The notes under the pieces were generated by a model. That model saw only the letters and a list, made by a program, of their open reading frames with translations. It made no database searches and had not been told where the DNA came from. A DNA stretch of 64,000 nucleotides from Marinomonas foliarum (GTDB taxonomy: Bacteria > Pseudomonadota > Gammaproteobacteria > Pseudomonadales > Marinomonadaceae): the NCBI RefSeq assembly GCF_003337275.1, contig NZ_QPJQ01000019.1, positions 1 to 64,000 of the forward strand, given 5' to 3'. The position numbers and the translations under genes are program-made. Of this stretch, positions 55,421 through 64,000 are shown piece by piece (the first letter of the stretch is position 1; each line of letters starts with the position of its first letter).

Positions 55421-55844
55421 GACTATAAGCTCCAGATTCTGGGACAAAAACGCCCTCTTCATGGGTAACGATCAAGCCAAGCATGTGCAACATGTCTTCT
55501 AAAACGTGGTCAGGTTTGATGCGTAGCCAGCGTTCGCCAATTTGAATTTTGGTGTGACGATTGCCCAAGTGGTAGCAGGCTTTGGAGAAGGCTTCCCAAT
55601 CTTCACAGCTAGCATGAGCGACGTCTTCTACTGCGCCAGTCACTTGAACTATCCTGCCGCATTCGGACTTTAAAAATTCACCGACTAACAGCGGCTTACC
55701 ACGCTCAAGAAAAACTCGAACCTCTTCGTCATTGTCACCTATAAGTTTCAATCTACCACGATCACGCTGTTCATGGGTTAGCGTCACTGTGGTGTGGACT
55801 GGATCGTGACAATGGGTGCCTAACCTTTCGTAAATATCTAGCAT
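55401..55844 (-). CDS. ureE: Urease accessory metallochaperone UreE
   Basis: Nickel carrier for urease maturation, 147 aa. Seen: the peptide-binding N-terminal domain (THEQRDRGRLKLIGDNDEEVRVFL), the metal-binding C-terminal domain with CYHLGNRH, and a histidine-rich end (SHGHSHH). It is separated from ureC by 23 bp and overlaps ureF. Expected cytoplasmic. Confidence 0.94.
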   Translation of the reverse strand: MLDIYERLGTHCHDPVHTTVTLTHEQRDRGRLKLIGDNDEEVRVFLERGKPLLVGEFLKSECGRIVQVTGAVEDVAHASCEDWEAFSKACYHLGNRHTKIQIGERWLRIKPDHVLEDMLHMLGLIVTHEEGVFVPESGAYSHGHSHH

Positions 55845-55867
55845 ATGCTGTTCCTAAAAAAACGCCC

Positions 55868-57574
55868 CTAAAAGAGAGTATAAAGCTGAGCCAAGGGCAA
55901 TACTTCAGCTGGCTCACAGGTTAATAATTCCCCATCCGCTCGCACTTCATAGGTTTGCGGATCAACGGTAATGTTCGGCAACCAATCGTTGTGAATCATA
56001 TCGAGCTTGGAAATATTGCGAGTGTTTTTACAGGCCACCAAGGTACGGTCCAAACCGAGTGATTCTTTCAAGCCATTATTCAACGCCGCCTGAGAAACAA
56101 AGGTCACAGACGTTGCTGCTGCCGCTTTACCGAATGAACCAAACATAGGGCGATAATGCACCGGCTGTGGCGTCGGAATTGAGGCATTTGGGTCACCCAT
56201 TGGCGCGCTGGCAATCATGCCGCCTTTAATAATCATCGAAGGTTTTACAGCAAAAAAGGCTGGCTTCCATAAGACTAAATCCGCCATTTTTCCCGGCTCA
56301 ATCGATCCGACTTCATGGCTAATACCATGAGCAATGGCAGGGTTGATGGTGTACTTGGCAATATAGCGACGAGCCCGAAAGTTATCCGCGCCCAATTCTT
56401 GATCTTCTGCCAACAAACCAAACTGCTGCTTCATTTTGTGGGCGGTTTGCCATGTACGAGTCACCACTTCGCCTACTCGTCCCATAGCTTGAGAATCAGA
56501 CGAAATCATGCTGAAGGCACCACGGTCATGAAGAATGTCTTCCGCGGCAATGGTTTCTTTGCGAATACGTGAATCTGCAAACGCCACATCTTCTGCAATA
56601 TTGCTGTCCAGATGGTGACACACCATCAGCATGTCTAAATGCTCATCGACCGTGTTGTGAGTATAAGGGCGCGTTGGATTAGTTGAGGATGGCAAGACAT
56701 TCGGATTGGAACAGGCTTGAATAATATCAGGGGCATGACCACCACCTGCGCCTTCGGTGTGATAAGTGTGAATCACTCGATCTTTAAAGGCATCAATGGT
56801 GCTGTCGACGAAGCCAGATTCGTTCAAGGTGTCAGTGTGAATCGCCACTTGCACGTCGTAGGCTTCAGCGACACTCAAACAGCAATCAATCGACGCTGGC
56901 GTGGTGCCCCAATCTTCGTGCAGTTTCAGTCCACAAGCACCTGCTTCCAGTTGCTCTTCTAAAGCTTCTGGCAAACTGGCGTTGCCTTTGCCCAAAAAGC
57001 CCAAGTTCATCGGCAGACTGTCGGTGGCTTGTAACATCTTGCCAAGATACCAAGGCCCAGGCGTACAAGTCGTTGCTTTAGTTCCCGTTGCAGGCCCTGT
57101 GCCGCCGCCAATCATGGTGGTGACGCCAGAGGTTAAGGCTTCTTCAATTTGTTGCGGACAAATAAAATGAATGTGTGCATCAATGCCACCGGCAGTCAAA
57201 ATAGAGCCTTCACCAGCGATGACTTCCGTTCCCGGCCCAACCACAATATCGACGTTATCTTGCACGTCTGGGTTGCCGGCTTTACCGACTTTAAAAATGC
57301 GACCGTCTTTGATGCCAACATCGCCTTTCACAATCCCCCAATGATCCAGCACCAAGGCATTGGTAATCACCAAATCTACGGCAATATCATTGGTCACTTG
57401 GCTTTGTCCCATGCCGTCTCGGATGACCTTGCCGCCGCCGAATTTCACTTCGTCGCCATACACGGTGAAATCTTTTTCCACCTGAATCCAAATATCGGTA
57501 TCGCCTAAACGCACACGGTCACCAGTGGTCGGACCGAACATCTGCGCGTAACTTTGTCTGTCCATCGTCGCCAT
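55868..57574 (-). CDS. ureC: Urease alpha subunit
   Basis: Catalytic subunit of nickel urease, hydrolysing urea to ammonia and carbamate. Seen: 568 aa, the normal size, with the metal ligands in [12 protein letters not shown], the carbamylated Lys in [14 protein letters not shown], His in [12 protein letters not shown] and [10 protein letters not shown], the mobile-flap Cys-His in [10 protein letters not shown], and the Asp ligand region [12 protein letters not shown]. All active-site residues are intact. Its ATG overlaps the ureB stop by one base (TAATG), so the subunits are translationally coupled. Confidence 0.97.
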   Translation of the reverse strand: MATMDRQSYAQMFGPTTGDRVRLGDTDIWIQVEKDFTVYGDEVKFGGGKVIRDGMGQSQVTNDIAVDLVITNALVLDHWGIVKGDVGIKDGRIFKVGKAGNPDVQDNVDIVVGPGTEVIAGEGSILTAGGIDAHIHFICPQQIEEALTSGVTTMIGGGTGPATGTKATTCTPGPWYLGKMLQATDSLPMNLGFLGKGNASLPEALEEQLEAGACGLKLHEDWGTTPASIDCCLSVAEAYDVQVAIHTDTLNESGFVDSTIDAFKDRVIHTYHTEGAGGGHAPDIIQACSNPNVLPSSTNPTRPYTHNTVDEHLDMLMVCHHLDSNIAEDVAFADSRIRKETIAAEDILHDRGAFSMISSDSQAMGRVGEVVTRTWQTAHKMKQQFGLLAEDQELGADNFRARRYIAKYTINPAIAHGISHEVGSIEPGKMADLVLWKPAFFAVKPSMIIKGGMIASAPMGDPNASIPTPQPVHYRPMFGSFGKAAAATSVTFVSQAALNNGLKESLGLDRTLVACKNTRNISKLDMIHNDWLPNITVDPQTYEVRADGELLTCEPAEVLPLAQLYTLF

Positions 57575-57891
57575 TATTCTGCTCCTACCAATTTGCCCAT
57601 GACTTCACCACGAAAACCATAAATAGTTTTCGTGCCAGCGTATTCGACCAGCTCTACTTCACGGCCTTGGCCGGGTTCAAATCGCACTGCGGTACCAGAA
57701 GCAATATTCAAGCGAAAGCCCTTAGTCACTGCACGATCAAAAGACAAAGCGGGATTCACTTCAAAAAAATGATAATGGGAGCCAATTTGTACAGGGCGAT
57801 CACCGGTATTTTCGACGCGAATTTTCACCGTTTTACGGCCCACATTGAGCTCAATATCGCCAGCGGCTACCTGTATTTCACCTGGAATCAT
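57574..57891 (-). CDS. ureB: Urease beta subunit
   Basis: Structural subunit of urease, 105 aa. Seen: [38 protein letters not shown] and the [16 protein letters not shown] core typical of UreB. It overlaps ureC by one base and follows ureA after 61 bp. The separate ureA, ureB and ureC genes are the usual bacterial layout. Confidence 0.97.
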   Translation of the reverse strand: MIPGEIQVAAGDIELNVGRKTVKIRVENTGDRPVQIGSHYHFFEVNPALSFDRAVTKGFRLNIASGTAVRFEPGQGREVELVEYAGTKTIYGFRGEVMGKLVGAE

Positions 57892-57952
57892 GATGTTTTC
57901 CTTTTAAAAAAAAGAACCTGACACACACGTTTAATGACGTAACGAGTAGTCA

Positions 57953-58255
57953 TTAATTAATTGGATTGTGAACGGTAACTAGCTTGGTCCCATCTGGGAA
58001 CGTCGCTTCCACCTGCACTTCATGGATCAACTCAACCACGCCGTCCATTACTTGTTCCGCACTCAATAAAGTTTTGCCATAGGCCATTAATTCCGCCACG
58101 GTTTTACCATCGCGAGCACCTTCGATAATTTCCATAGTGATGTACGCCATGGATTCGGGGTAATTCAATTTAAGGCCGCGATTCAAACGTCGTTCGGCTA
58201 GTAAGGCAGCGGTAAATACCAACAGCTTGTCTTTTTCTCTTGGGAGGAGTTCCAT
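57953..58255 (-). CDS. ureA: Urease gamma subunit
   Basis: Structural subunit of urease, 100 aa. Seen: [41 protein letters not shown] and [19 protein letters not shown], the complete UreA signature. GGGAGGAG precedes the start. The gene lies between ureD and ureB. Confidence 0.97.
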   Translation of the reverse strand: MELLPREKDKLLVFTAALLAERRLNRGLKLNYPESMAYITMEIIEGARDGKTVAELMAYGKTLLSAEQVMDGVVELIHEVQVEATFPDGTKLVTVHNPIN

Positions 58256-58321
58256 TTTTATGCTCCGTTACTTATCTTTATGATTGTTTTCGTTGAACCA
58301 AAAAAGAGCGCCTGCACCTTT

Positions 58322-59260
58322 TTAGGTCGACCAAATTCTCGGTTCATTGGATTCTTTGTTCATTAATGCGGGACGAATATCTCGCCAGCACTGAATAAAT
58401 AGCTCTTTAACTTGTTCGGAATCATGATGAAGACTGCGAACTAAAATGTACTCGCCTACCAAACTTACGCCACTTAATGACCCATGTTGGGTACAGTGCT
58501 GGCGTAGGGAGTCGATCAATTCGTCATGGTTGACTGAATTAGAAGGTTCCTTTAAATCAAACGGCCCTGCGATCATCAAACCATTAATTGGCTTACCATC
58601 TAATCCCGCTTTGGCTGAAAAAACAGCACGGCTACTATCATCAATAACCAATCGTTCACGCATCTTAAGACGACCGTTCTGACGAATCTGAAAGCCTTGT
58701 TCTGCGTGGCCTTCGCCAAAATCCTCTTTGTTGGCTGGCAAACCAAAACAGGTAATTTCCCAGCCTATGAACTTGGCGTTATCAGCAAGCTCGATACGGT
58801 TTTCAAGGCGTGTGTGGGCATTGGGATACAAAATGGTTTCTTGTGGCAACCATTCCATTAAGCTGTTTTCAGCGACGTTTAACTGGGTAATTTGATGCTG
58901 TAAGGTTTTGTCTTTACGAGCACGATAAACACGACCTGCCCCAGGCGTGGTGATTAAAACGTGTGTATTTTGAGATAAGTTTGCTGTAATCGTGAGGCGA
59001 TCCCCCGAAACCAAACCGCCCGGTGGATGCAATAAATAGACGTGTGCCGTATCTCGACCCTCAGGGTAAAAAGGCTTTTGCACGTACAAAGGCCCTTTAT
59101 GGTCACAGGTTTTCAACACGGTTCCGCGAGTGGTCTTATCAAAACCCAACGTCAGAAACGCATGCCACTGCGAAGCACCAACTTCGGGCAACATGGACGT
59201 TTCTATCAGCGGCTTTTGTTCAAATTTTTCTGCTAAAGCAAGATTATGTTTATTATTCAT
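58322..59260 (-). CDS. ureD: Urease accessory protein UreD
   Basis: Accessory protein (UreD/UreH) that forms the UreDFG complex on apo-urease for nickel delivery, 312 aa. Seen: AFLTLGFDKTTRGTVLKTCDHKGPLYVQKP, YLLHPPGGLVSGDRL, TPGAGRVYRARK and WLPQETILYPNA, all UreD motifs. Start: ATG at 59260; a TTG-initiated reading from 59305 is less likely. It lies 53 bp after the last urt gene, so the urea importer and urease may be one transcript. Confidence 0.93.
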   Translation of the reverse strand: MNNKHNLALAEKFEQKPLIETSMLPEVGASQWHAFLTLGFDKTTRGTVLKTCDHKGPLYVQKPFYPEGRDTAHVYLLHPPGGLVSGDRLTITANLSQNTHVLITTPGAGRVYRARKDKTLQHQITQLNVAENSLMEWLPQETILYPNAHTRLENRIELADNAKFIGWEITCFGLPANKEDFGEGHAEQGFQIRQNGRLKMRERLVIDDSSRAVFSAKAGLDGKPINGLMIAGPFDLKEPSNSVNHDELIDSLRQHCTQHGSLSGVSLVGEYILVRSLHHDSEQVKELFIQCWRDIRPALMNKESNEPRIWST

Positions 59261-59313
59261 TGATGCCCTATAAGCGTCTTTCGCGTGGCTGCTGATTCCA
59301 ACCAATGCAAAAA

Positions 59314-60021
59314 TCAGACCGCCAAATACTGCTTTATCAAAGTATCGTTAAGGTTCTCCATTTTATCTGCCGCAACAATGCGTCCCTTTTCCATCAGACG
59401 AAACTCTTTACCTACGCGACGAGCGAAACCGAGCTTTTGCTCTACCAAGATGACGGTCAATCCTTCTTCTTCGTTCAGCTTTAAAATCACATCGCCAATT
59501 TGCTTAACAATGTTGGGCTGAATGCCTTCGTTAGGCTCGTCCAAGATCAAGACTTTTGGTTCTAATACCAAGGCACGGCCAATGGCTAATTGCTGCTGTT
59601 GTCCACCAGATAAATCACCACCACGACGATGCAGCATGTCTTTCAATACCGGAAAAAGCTCGAAGATTTTCTCTGGAATATCCTTTGGAGAGTCTTTCGT
59701 GCGCTTACCACGAACAGGCAAACCGATACGCAGGTTTTCTTCCACAGTAAGCATGGGGAAAATGTCTCGACCTTGTGGAACGTAACCAATGCCTGAGTAA
59801 GCTCGCTTTTCTGCGCTTTGCTTGTTTAGCGTTTCGCCTTCCATGGTGATGTCGCCACTTTTGATCGGCAGCAACCCCATAATGGCTTTCAGCAAGGTCG
59901 TTTTGCCCACGCCATTACGACCCATGATGCAAGTAATCGAGCCGGGGACTATCTCTAAATCCAAGCCCCAAAGAATCTGTGTGCCGCCGTAAAGTTGATC
60001 AACCTTGTTAATGGATATCAT
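59314..60021 (-). CDS. urtE: Urea ABC transporter ATPase UrtE
   Basis: Second ATPase of the urea importer, 235 aa, of the LivF type. Seen: Walker A GRNGVGKTTLL, Q-loop YVPQGRDIFPMLTVEENL, signature LSGGQQQQLAIGRAL, Walker B LILDEPNEGIQP and a C-terminal VEQKLGFARRVG. It overlaps urtD by four bases and is the last urt gene. Confidence 0.94.
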   Translation of the reverse strand: MISINKVDQLYGGTQILWGLDLEIVPGSITCIMGRNGVGKTTLLKAIMGLLPIKSGDITMEGETLNKQSAEKRAYSGIGYVPQGRDIFPMLTVEENLRIGLPVRGKRTKDSPKDIPEKIFELFPVLKDMLHRRGGDLSGGQQQQLAIGRALVLEPKVLILDEPNEGIQPNIVKQIGDVILKLNEEEGLTVILVEQKLGFARRVGKEFRLMEKGRIVAADKMENLNDTLIKQYLAV

Positions 60022-60869
60022 GCCTGTTCTCCTGCCGCAGCCTCTTCACCAAGGTACACTTCAATCACGTCTTTATTACTTTGAATCTGATCCATCGTAC
60101 CTTCCGCCAATACAGAGCCTTGATGCAATACGGTGACTGTGCGAGCAATACTGCGCACAAATTCCATATCGTGTTCGACCACAATCACAGTTCGCTCTCC
60201 AGCCAGAGAGGTTAGTAGCTCCGCCGTGCGTTCTGTCTCTTGTGCTGTCATGCCAGCTACAGGCTCATCGATCAACAAAAGTCTTGGCTCTGCCACCAAC
60301 AACATACCGATTTCTAACCATTGTTTTTGACCATGAGACAAGGCACCCGCCAACATGAATCTATGCTTAGCCAAACCAATGGTTTTTAACACTTCATCAA
60401 TGCGGTCGATTTGTGTCGGTGTTAAACGCGAGAACAAGGTCGGCAAGACACGTTTGTCAGTTTTAAGAGACAACTCTAAATTGTCAAACACGGTTTGCTC
60501 TTCAAACACAGTTGGCTTTTGGAATTTACGACCAATACCAAGCTGAGCAATTTCCGCTTCGTCTTTGTTTAATAAGTTGTGATTCTGCCCAAAAAAAACC
60601 GTGCCAGAATCGCACTGAGTTTTGCCGGTAATTACATCCATCAAAGTGGTTTTACCCGCGCCATTGGCACCGATCAAACAGCGTAATTCGCCATCGTTAA
60701 TATAAAGATTAAGATTGTTTAGCGCTTTGAAGCCGTCGAAGCTCAAATTCAAATCTTCCACGTACAGAATCATCTGATTACCGACATTTACCTCGGCCTG
60801 CGCTGGAGCCAAAAATGGCCAAACTTGATCTCGACGGAAGAGTTCACGGGTGCTATCTAACGTACTCAT
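60018..60869 (-). CDS. urtD: Urea ABC transporter ATPase UrtD
   Basis: First ATPase of the urea importer, 283 aa, of the LivG type. Seen: Walker A GANGAGKTTLM, Q-loop GRKFQKPTVFEEQTVFDNLEL, signature LSHGQKQWLEIGMLL (a UrtD variant of LSGGQ), Walker B LLLIDEPVAGMT and VVEHDMEFV. The extra N-terminal 30 residues are common in UrtD. It overlaps urtC and urtE by four bases each. Confidence 0.94.
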   Translation of the reverse strand: MSTLDSTRELFRRDQVWPFLAPAQAEVNVGNQMILYVEDLNLSFDGFKALNNLNLYINDGELRCLIGANGAGKTTLMDVITGKTQCDSGTVFFGQNHNLLNKDEAEIAQLGIGRKFQKPTVFEEQTVFDNLELSLKTDKRVLPTLFSRLTPTQIDRIDEVLKTIGLAKHRFMLAGALSHGQKQWLEIGMLLVAEPRLLLIDEPVAGMTAQETERTAELLTSLAGERTVIVVEHDMEFVRSIARTVTVLHQGSVLAEGTMDQIQSNKDVIEVYLGEEAAAGEQA

Positions 60870-61999
60870 GCTTGTGACTCCTTATTCATTACACTGTTTC
60901 GCTTAGCCTTTAACTGCCCATACAACCCCATCAAACCCTTTGGTAAATACAAGGTAACCAGCACAAACATAGCACCTAAGGCGAACAACCAAGCATCGGG
61001 CATGATGGCAGTAAAACGGGTTTTCGCGTAGTTCACTAACAAGGCACCGATCACCGCACCAATCAAGGTGCCACGACCACCTACGGCAACCCAAATCACC
61101 ATCTCGATCGAGTTAATCGGGGAGAATTCACCTGGGTTAATAATGCCCACTTGCGGCACATACAAAGCGCCAGCAATGCCAGCGATGACAGCGGAATAAA
61201 CAAACAACCACACCTTGTATCTATCAGTACGATAGCCGATAAAACGTGAACGGGATTCTGAATCACGAATCGCCAACACCACCTTACCAAGACGAGAAGA
61301 CAAAATCTTTTGGCTTACAACAAACACCACAGCCAGCAAGATCGCAGTGATCAAGAACAAGGCGACCCGCGTGCTGTCGGCTTGTAAACTGAAGCCAAGA
61401 ATTTCTTTAAAGTCGGTCAAGCCATTGTTGCCACCAAAGCCCATTTCGTTACGGAAGAACGCCAACAGCAAGGCATAGGTTAAGGCTTGCGTCATGATGG
61501 AAAGATACACTCCAGTTACGCGAGAACGGAACGCTAACCAACCAAACACAAAGGCCAACAAACCAGGCACTAGCACTGCCATTAACATGGCGAACCAGAA
61601 CTGATCCATGCCCAGCCAAAACCAAGGCAATTCTTTCCAATCCAAAAACACCATAAAGTCGGGCAGTAATGGATTGCCGTAAACGCCACGATCACCAATT
61701 TGGCGCATTAAATACATGCCCATCGCGTAACCGCCCAAGGCGAAAAACGCCCCGTGACCTAAACTCAAAATACCGCAATAGCCCCAGATAATATCCACCG
61801 CTAACGCCAGCATGGCGTAGCACAAATACTTACCCAAAAGCGTGATGGTGTAAGTACTGACATAGAAAACTGAGTCAGCGGGTAACAATAGATTCGCCGC
61901 CGAGGCCAAAATAGTCACACTCAATAAAATCACCACAAATGGCAGAGTGTGTTTGCCCGTCGAGCGCCCTTCAGAAAACCAAGCTGTAAGACGTTTCAT
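60866..61999 (-). CDS. urtC: Urea ABC transporter permease UrtC
   Basis: Inner-membrane permease of the urea importer, 377 aa. Seen: about ten membrane segments, YCGILSLGHGAFFALGGYAMGMYLMRQIGD near residue 75, RSRVTGVYLSIMTQALTYALLLAFFRNEMGFGGNNGLTDF, and the EAA-like region IRDSESRSRFIGYRTDRYK typical of LivM-like permeases of urea systems. It overlaps urtB and urtD by four bases, implying coupled translation. Confidence 0.94.
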   Translation of the reverse strand: MKRLTAWFSEGRSTGKHTLPFVVILLSVTILASAANLLLPADSVFYVSTYTITLLGKYLCYAMLALAVDIIWGYCGILSLGHGAFFALGGYAMGMYLMRQIGDRGVYGNPLLPDFMVFLDWKELPWFWLGMDQFWFAMLMAVLVPGLLAFVFGWLAFRSRVTGVYLSIMTQALTYALLLAFFRNEMGFGGNNGLTDFKEILGFSLQADSTRVALFLITAILLAVVFVVSQKILSSRLGKVVLAIRDSESRSRFIGYRTDRYKVWLFVYSAVIAGIAGALYVPQVGIINPGEFSPINSIEMVIWVAVGGRGTLIGAVIGALLVNYAKTRFTAIMPDAWLFALGAMFVLVTLYLPKGLMGLYGQLKAKRNSVMNKESQA

Positions 62000-63618
62000 T
62001 CTGCCGCCCTCCCTTTTTGTGGAAAGAGTCCCTTAGGACGTTTTTGAATAAAGAGAATAATAAACACCAACACCAGAATCGCCGCGAGAACTGCGCCCGT
62101 GGTTGGTTCAAGAAATTTCGTTGCAATGCCCAAAGTGAACGCCGCGACCAAGGTGCCAAGCAAGTTGCCCACGCCACCGAACACCACCACCATGAAAGAA
62201 TCGATAATGTAAGACTGACCCAAGTTTGGTCCAACATTGGTTAGCTGACTTAACGCCACCCCAGCAATACCCGCGATACCAGACCCCAAACCAAAGGTCA
62301 TCGCATCGACCCAATTGGTTTTTACACCCATGGCTTTTGCCATGTTGCGATTTTGCGAGACAGCACGAACGTTTAGACCCAAAGAGGTTTTCTTCAATAC
62401 AATCACCAAGACGATGAACACCAACAAGGCAAAGGCTAAAATATACAAACGGTTTAGCGTTAAAGATAAAACGGGGTTAATTTCCCAAGAGCCACTCATC
62501 CAGCTAGGCGTGGATACTTGACGGTTAAGCGGTGAGAAAATCGTCCGTACCAATTGCTGCAAGATCAAACTAATACCAAAAGTGGCCAGCAAGGTTTCCA
62601 ATGGGCGGCCATGCAAACGACAAATAACTAAGCGCTCTATCAATACGCCCATCAAGCCAGATACTAAAAAGGCAGCAGGAATCGCTACCCAAATCGAGTA
62701 ATCGATGTAATTCGGCATAATCAACTGCACCACATATGTGGTGTAAGCACCCAACATGATCATTTCGCCATGGGCCATATTGATAACGCCCATCACACCA
62801 AAAGTAATCGCCAAGCCAATAGATGCCAACAACAATACTGAGCCAAGGCTCAAACCAAAAAACAACTGGTCGACAAAGGCAAAACGGTTCACTCGTTGCG
62901 CGATTTTTTCTAATGCCGCATTGGCAGCACTCACAACAGCGGCGCTGTCGTCACGGGTAAGTCGAGTCAGCAGGTTTCGTACATCACTTTCTAAGCTTGT
63001 AGACATTTTTTCAATCGCCGCAATGCGATTAGAAGGTGCCAACCCCGTTTGTGATGCCGTATTCATAGCAAGCGCCAATCCCATGGCTTCTTTAACTTTT
63101 TTGTTCGTCTCATTCGGGTAAAGGCCTTCTAAAACCTCGACCGTGTCGTCATCTAATTTAGACAAGAGCTCTCTAACCGCATTTTCACGCACACTAGGTG
63201 ACTTTGCAGTGAGTTGAATTCGGGCCATGGCATTGCGTAAATAACCACGTAATTTATTGTTTACTCGAATTTTATCCACATCTCCTTTCTGAAGATCGGT
63301 TCGAGTTTGTTGAGTAAATACATCTTTATAAACAGTTTCACCATTCACATCGGACTGACCAACAACCTGACCTTCCGCTTCGATATAATACAAATTGCCC
63401 TCTAATAAAGTACGGAAAAGAGGCAAAACACTGTCGTCAGATGCGGCCTCAATTCTGACCAGAATCGGCTCTACGTCTTTCATTTTGGCTTCACCCAACT
63501 CGACTAAAAGAGGGTCCAAAGACGTCGACTCCGCGCCATAGCTGGGAAAGGATAAAAGCCCAAAAAGACAGCAGCAAAGTGCGATGCAATATTTCACGGT
63601 GATACGTCTCAAGGTCAT
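61996..63618 (-). CDS. urtB: Urea ABC transporter permease UrtB
   Basis: Inner-membrane permease, 540 aa. Seen: a signal peptide (residues 1-28), then a periplasmic all-helical region of about 200 residues that is characteristic of UrtB in proteobacteria, and a LivH-like permease domain from about residue 245 with eight segments, including GVMGVINMAHGEMIMLGAYTTYVVQ. The gene follows urtA after a 122-bp gap that holds a hairpin. Confidence 0.94.
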   Translation of the reverse strand: MTLRRITVKYCIALCCCLFGLLSFPSYGAESTSLDPLLVELGEAKMKDVEPILVRIEAASDDSVLPLFRTLLEGNLYYIEAEGQVVGQSDVNGETVYKDVFTQQTRTDLQKGDVDKIRVNNKLRGYLRNAMARIQLTAKSPSVRENAVRELLSKLDDDTVEVLEGLYPNETNKKVKEAMGLALAMNTASQTGLAPSNRIAAIEKMSTSLESDVRNLLTRLTRDDSAAVVSAANAALEKIAQRVNRFAFVDQLFFGLSLGSVLLLASIGLAITFGVMGVINMAHGEMIMLGAYTTYVVQLIMPNYIDYSIWVAIPAAFLVSGLMGVLIERLVICRLHGRPLETLLATFGISLILQQLVRTIFSPLNRQVSTPSWMSGSWEINPVLSLTLNRLYILAFALLVFIVLVIVLKKTSLGLNVRAVSQNRNMAKAMGVKTNWVDAMTFGLGSGIAGIAGVALSQLTNVGPNLGQSYIIDSFMVVVFGGVGNLLGTLVAAFTLGIATKFLEPTTGAVLAAILVLVFIILFIQKRPKGLFPQKGRAAE

Positions 63619-63660
63619 ACTCCATGTATCGGAAGGTTTTTAAATCAGAACTCGATTTGA

Positions 63661-63714
63661 AGAGAAAAATGACTCTCTGACTAGACAAGCTATTCAGCCG
63701 CTAGACAGAGAGTC
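63661..63714 (-). terminator. Attenuator or partial terminator between urtA and urtB
   Basis: Minus strand: a 14-bp stem with one mismatch (GACTCTCTGTCTAG against CTAGTCAGAGAGTC), a 16-base loop and ATTTTTCTCTT after it. Such hairpins after a binding-protein gene commonly reduce downstream expression or protect the urtA message. Confidence 0.7.
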
Positions 63715-63740
63715 GAGGTTACCCCTGGGGATGGGTCAAA

Positions 63741-64000
63741 TTAATAATTCTGACCAGAACACGACTTGGTTTTGGTGTTGTAGTTACCGCACTTAATCGG
63801 CGCCGTCCAATCTGAAATCAGATCTTTAGAACCTGGTAAGAAGTCAGACCACGCATCACCCGCCACCACGCCATCGGTTTCCCAAACCACTTCAAACTGA
63901 CCATTATCTTGGATTTCGCCAATTAGCACAGGTTTGCTCAAGTGATGGTTTTTGTTCATTACCGCAACACCACCGGTTAGATTTGGCGTTGTTTGGCCGA
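63741..64000 (-). CDS. urtA: Urea ABC transporter substrate-binding protein, C-terminal part
   Basis: Periplasmic urea-binding protein; only the last 86 codons are inside the window, and the gene continues beyond 64000. Seen: TPNLTGGVAVMNKNHHLSKP, VLIGEIQDNGQFEVVWETDG, SDFLPGSKDLISDW and a final CGNYNTKTKSCSGQNY, which agree with UrtA C-termini. The ATG at 63959 is internal, not the start. It should be the first gene of the urt-ure series; its promoter lies outside the window. Confidence 0.9.
   Translation of the reverse strand, partial: GQTTPNLTGGVAVMNKNHHLSKPVLIGEIQDNGQFEVVWETDGVVAGDAWSDFLPGSKDLISDWTAPIKCGNYNTKTKSCSGQNY

Noticed and set aside
55868..57574. Several plus-strand frames of 80-120 codons opposite ureC and urtB
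   Set aside because: They are antisense shadows of well-conserved genes, without ribosome sites or recognisable domains.

Overview
The window looks like chromosome of a marine gammaproteobacterium, most likely an Oceanospirillales member close to Marinomonas. This rests on protein flavour, gene content (urtABCDE with urease, sulfonate use, two chemoreceptors) and moderate GC; no marker gene is present, so the genus is an inference.

Layout. 1-94: last two domains of a group II intron that interrupts, in antisense, a membrane quinoprotein dehydrogenase gene (95-1807, minus). 1988-3193: FAD monooxygenase. 3324-12772: a sigma-54 promoter followed by five co-directional genes forming two versions of the circularly permuted ATP-grasp / alpha-E / transglutaminase system, one split and one fused. 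12965-18513: DEAD-box helicase, small membrane protein, NIT-domain chemoreceptor, cystine symporter. 18815-21265: HD-GYP phosphodiesterase. 21325-24785: molybdate uptake (modABC, a good ModE box, convergent modE). 25068-25144: CAU tRNA. 25319-32479: isochorismatase-like hydrolase with divergent AraC/DJ-1 regulator, cupin, a GntR / amidohydrolase / transporter catabolic module, and a Cache chemoreceptor. 33068-47533: a sulfur-scavenging region (sulfate transporter sbp-cysTWA with a CysB-type regulator, molbindin, RBBP9-like hydrolase, LsfA-type peroxiredoxin, SfnR-like sigma-54 activator, flavin monooxygenase, sulfonate-type ABC transporter, TauD-type dioxygenase and FMN reductase). 47835-48680: class II glutamine amidotransferase. 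48725-64000: a minus-strand urea region: end of urtA, urtBCDE, ureDABCEFG, a HupE/UreJ permease, then a hybrid histidine kinase carrying an NCS1-permease-like sensor and its LuxR-type response regulator.

How it works together. The gene content is dominated by nutrient scavenging: urea uptake and hydrolysis for nitrogen, sulfate and organosulfur for sulfur, molybdate for cofactors. Two sigma-54 elements (3324-3340, plus; 47599-47615, minus) fit nitrogen or sulfur control, and the window encodes one candidate sigma-54 activator (40650-41789). The most interesting items are the duplicated ATP-grasp/transglutaminase operon with its sigma-54 promoter, the transporter-like sensor kinase beside the urease genes, the antisense intron in the dehydrogenase gene, and a REPIN-like element between ureF and ureG. 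No CRISPR array, prophage, IS transposase or rRNA was seen.
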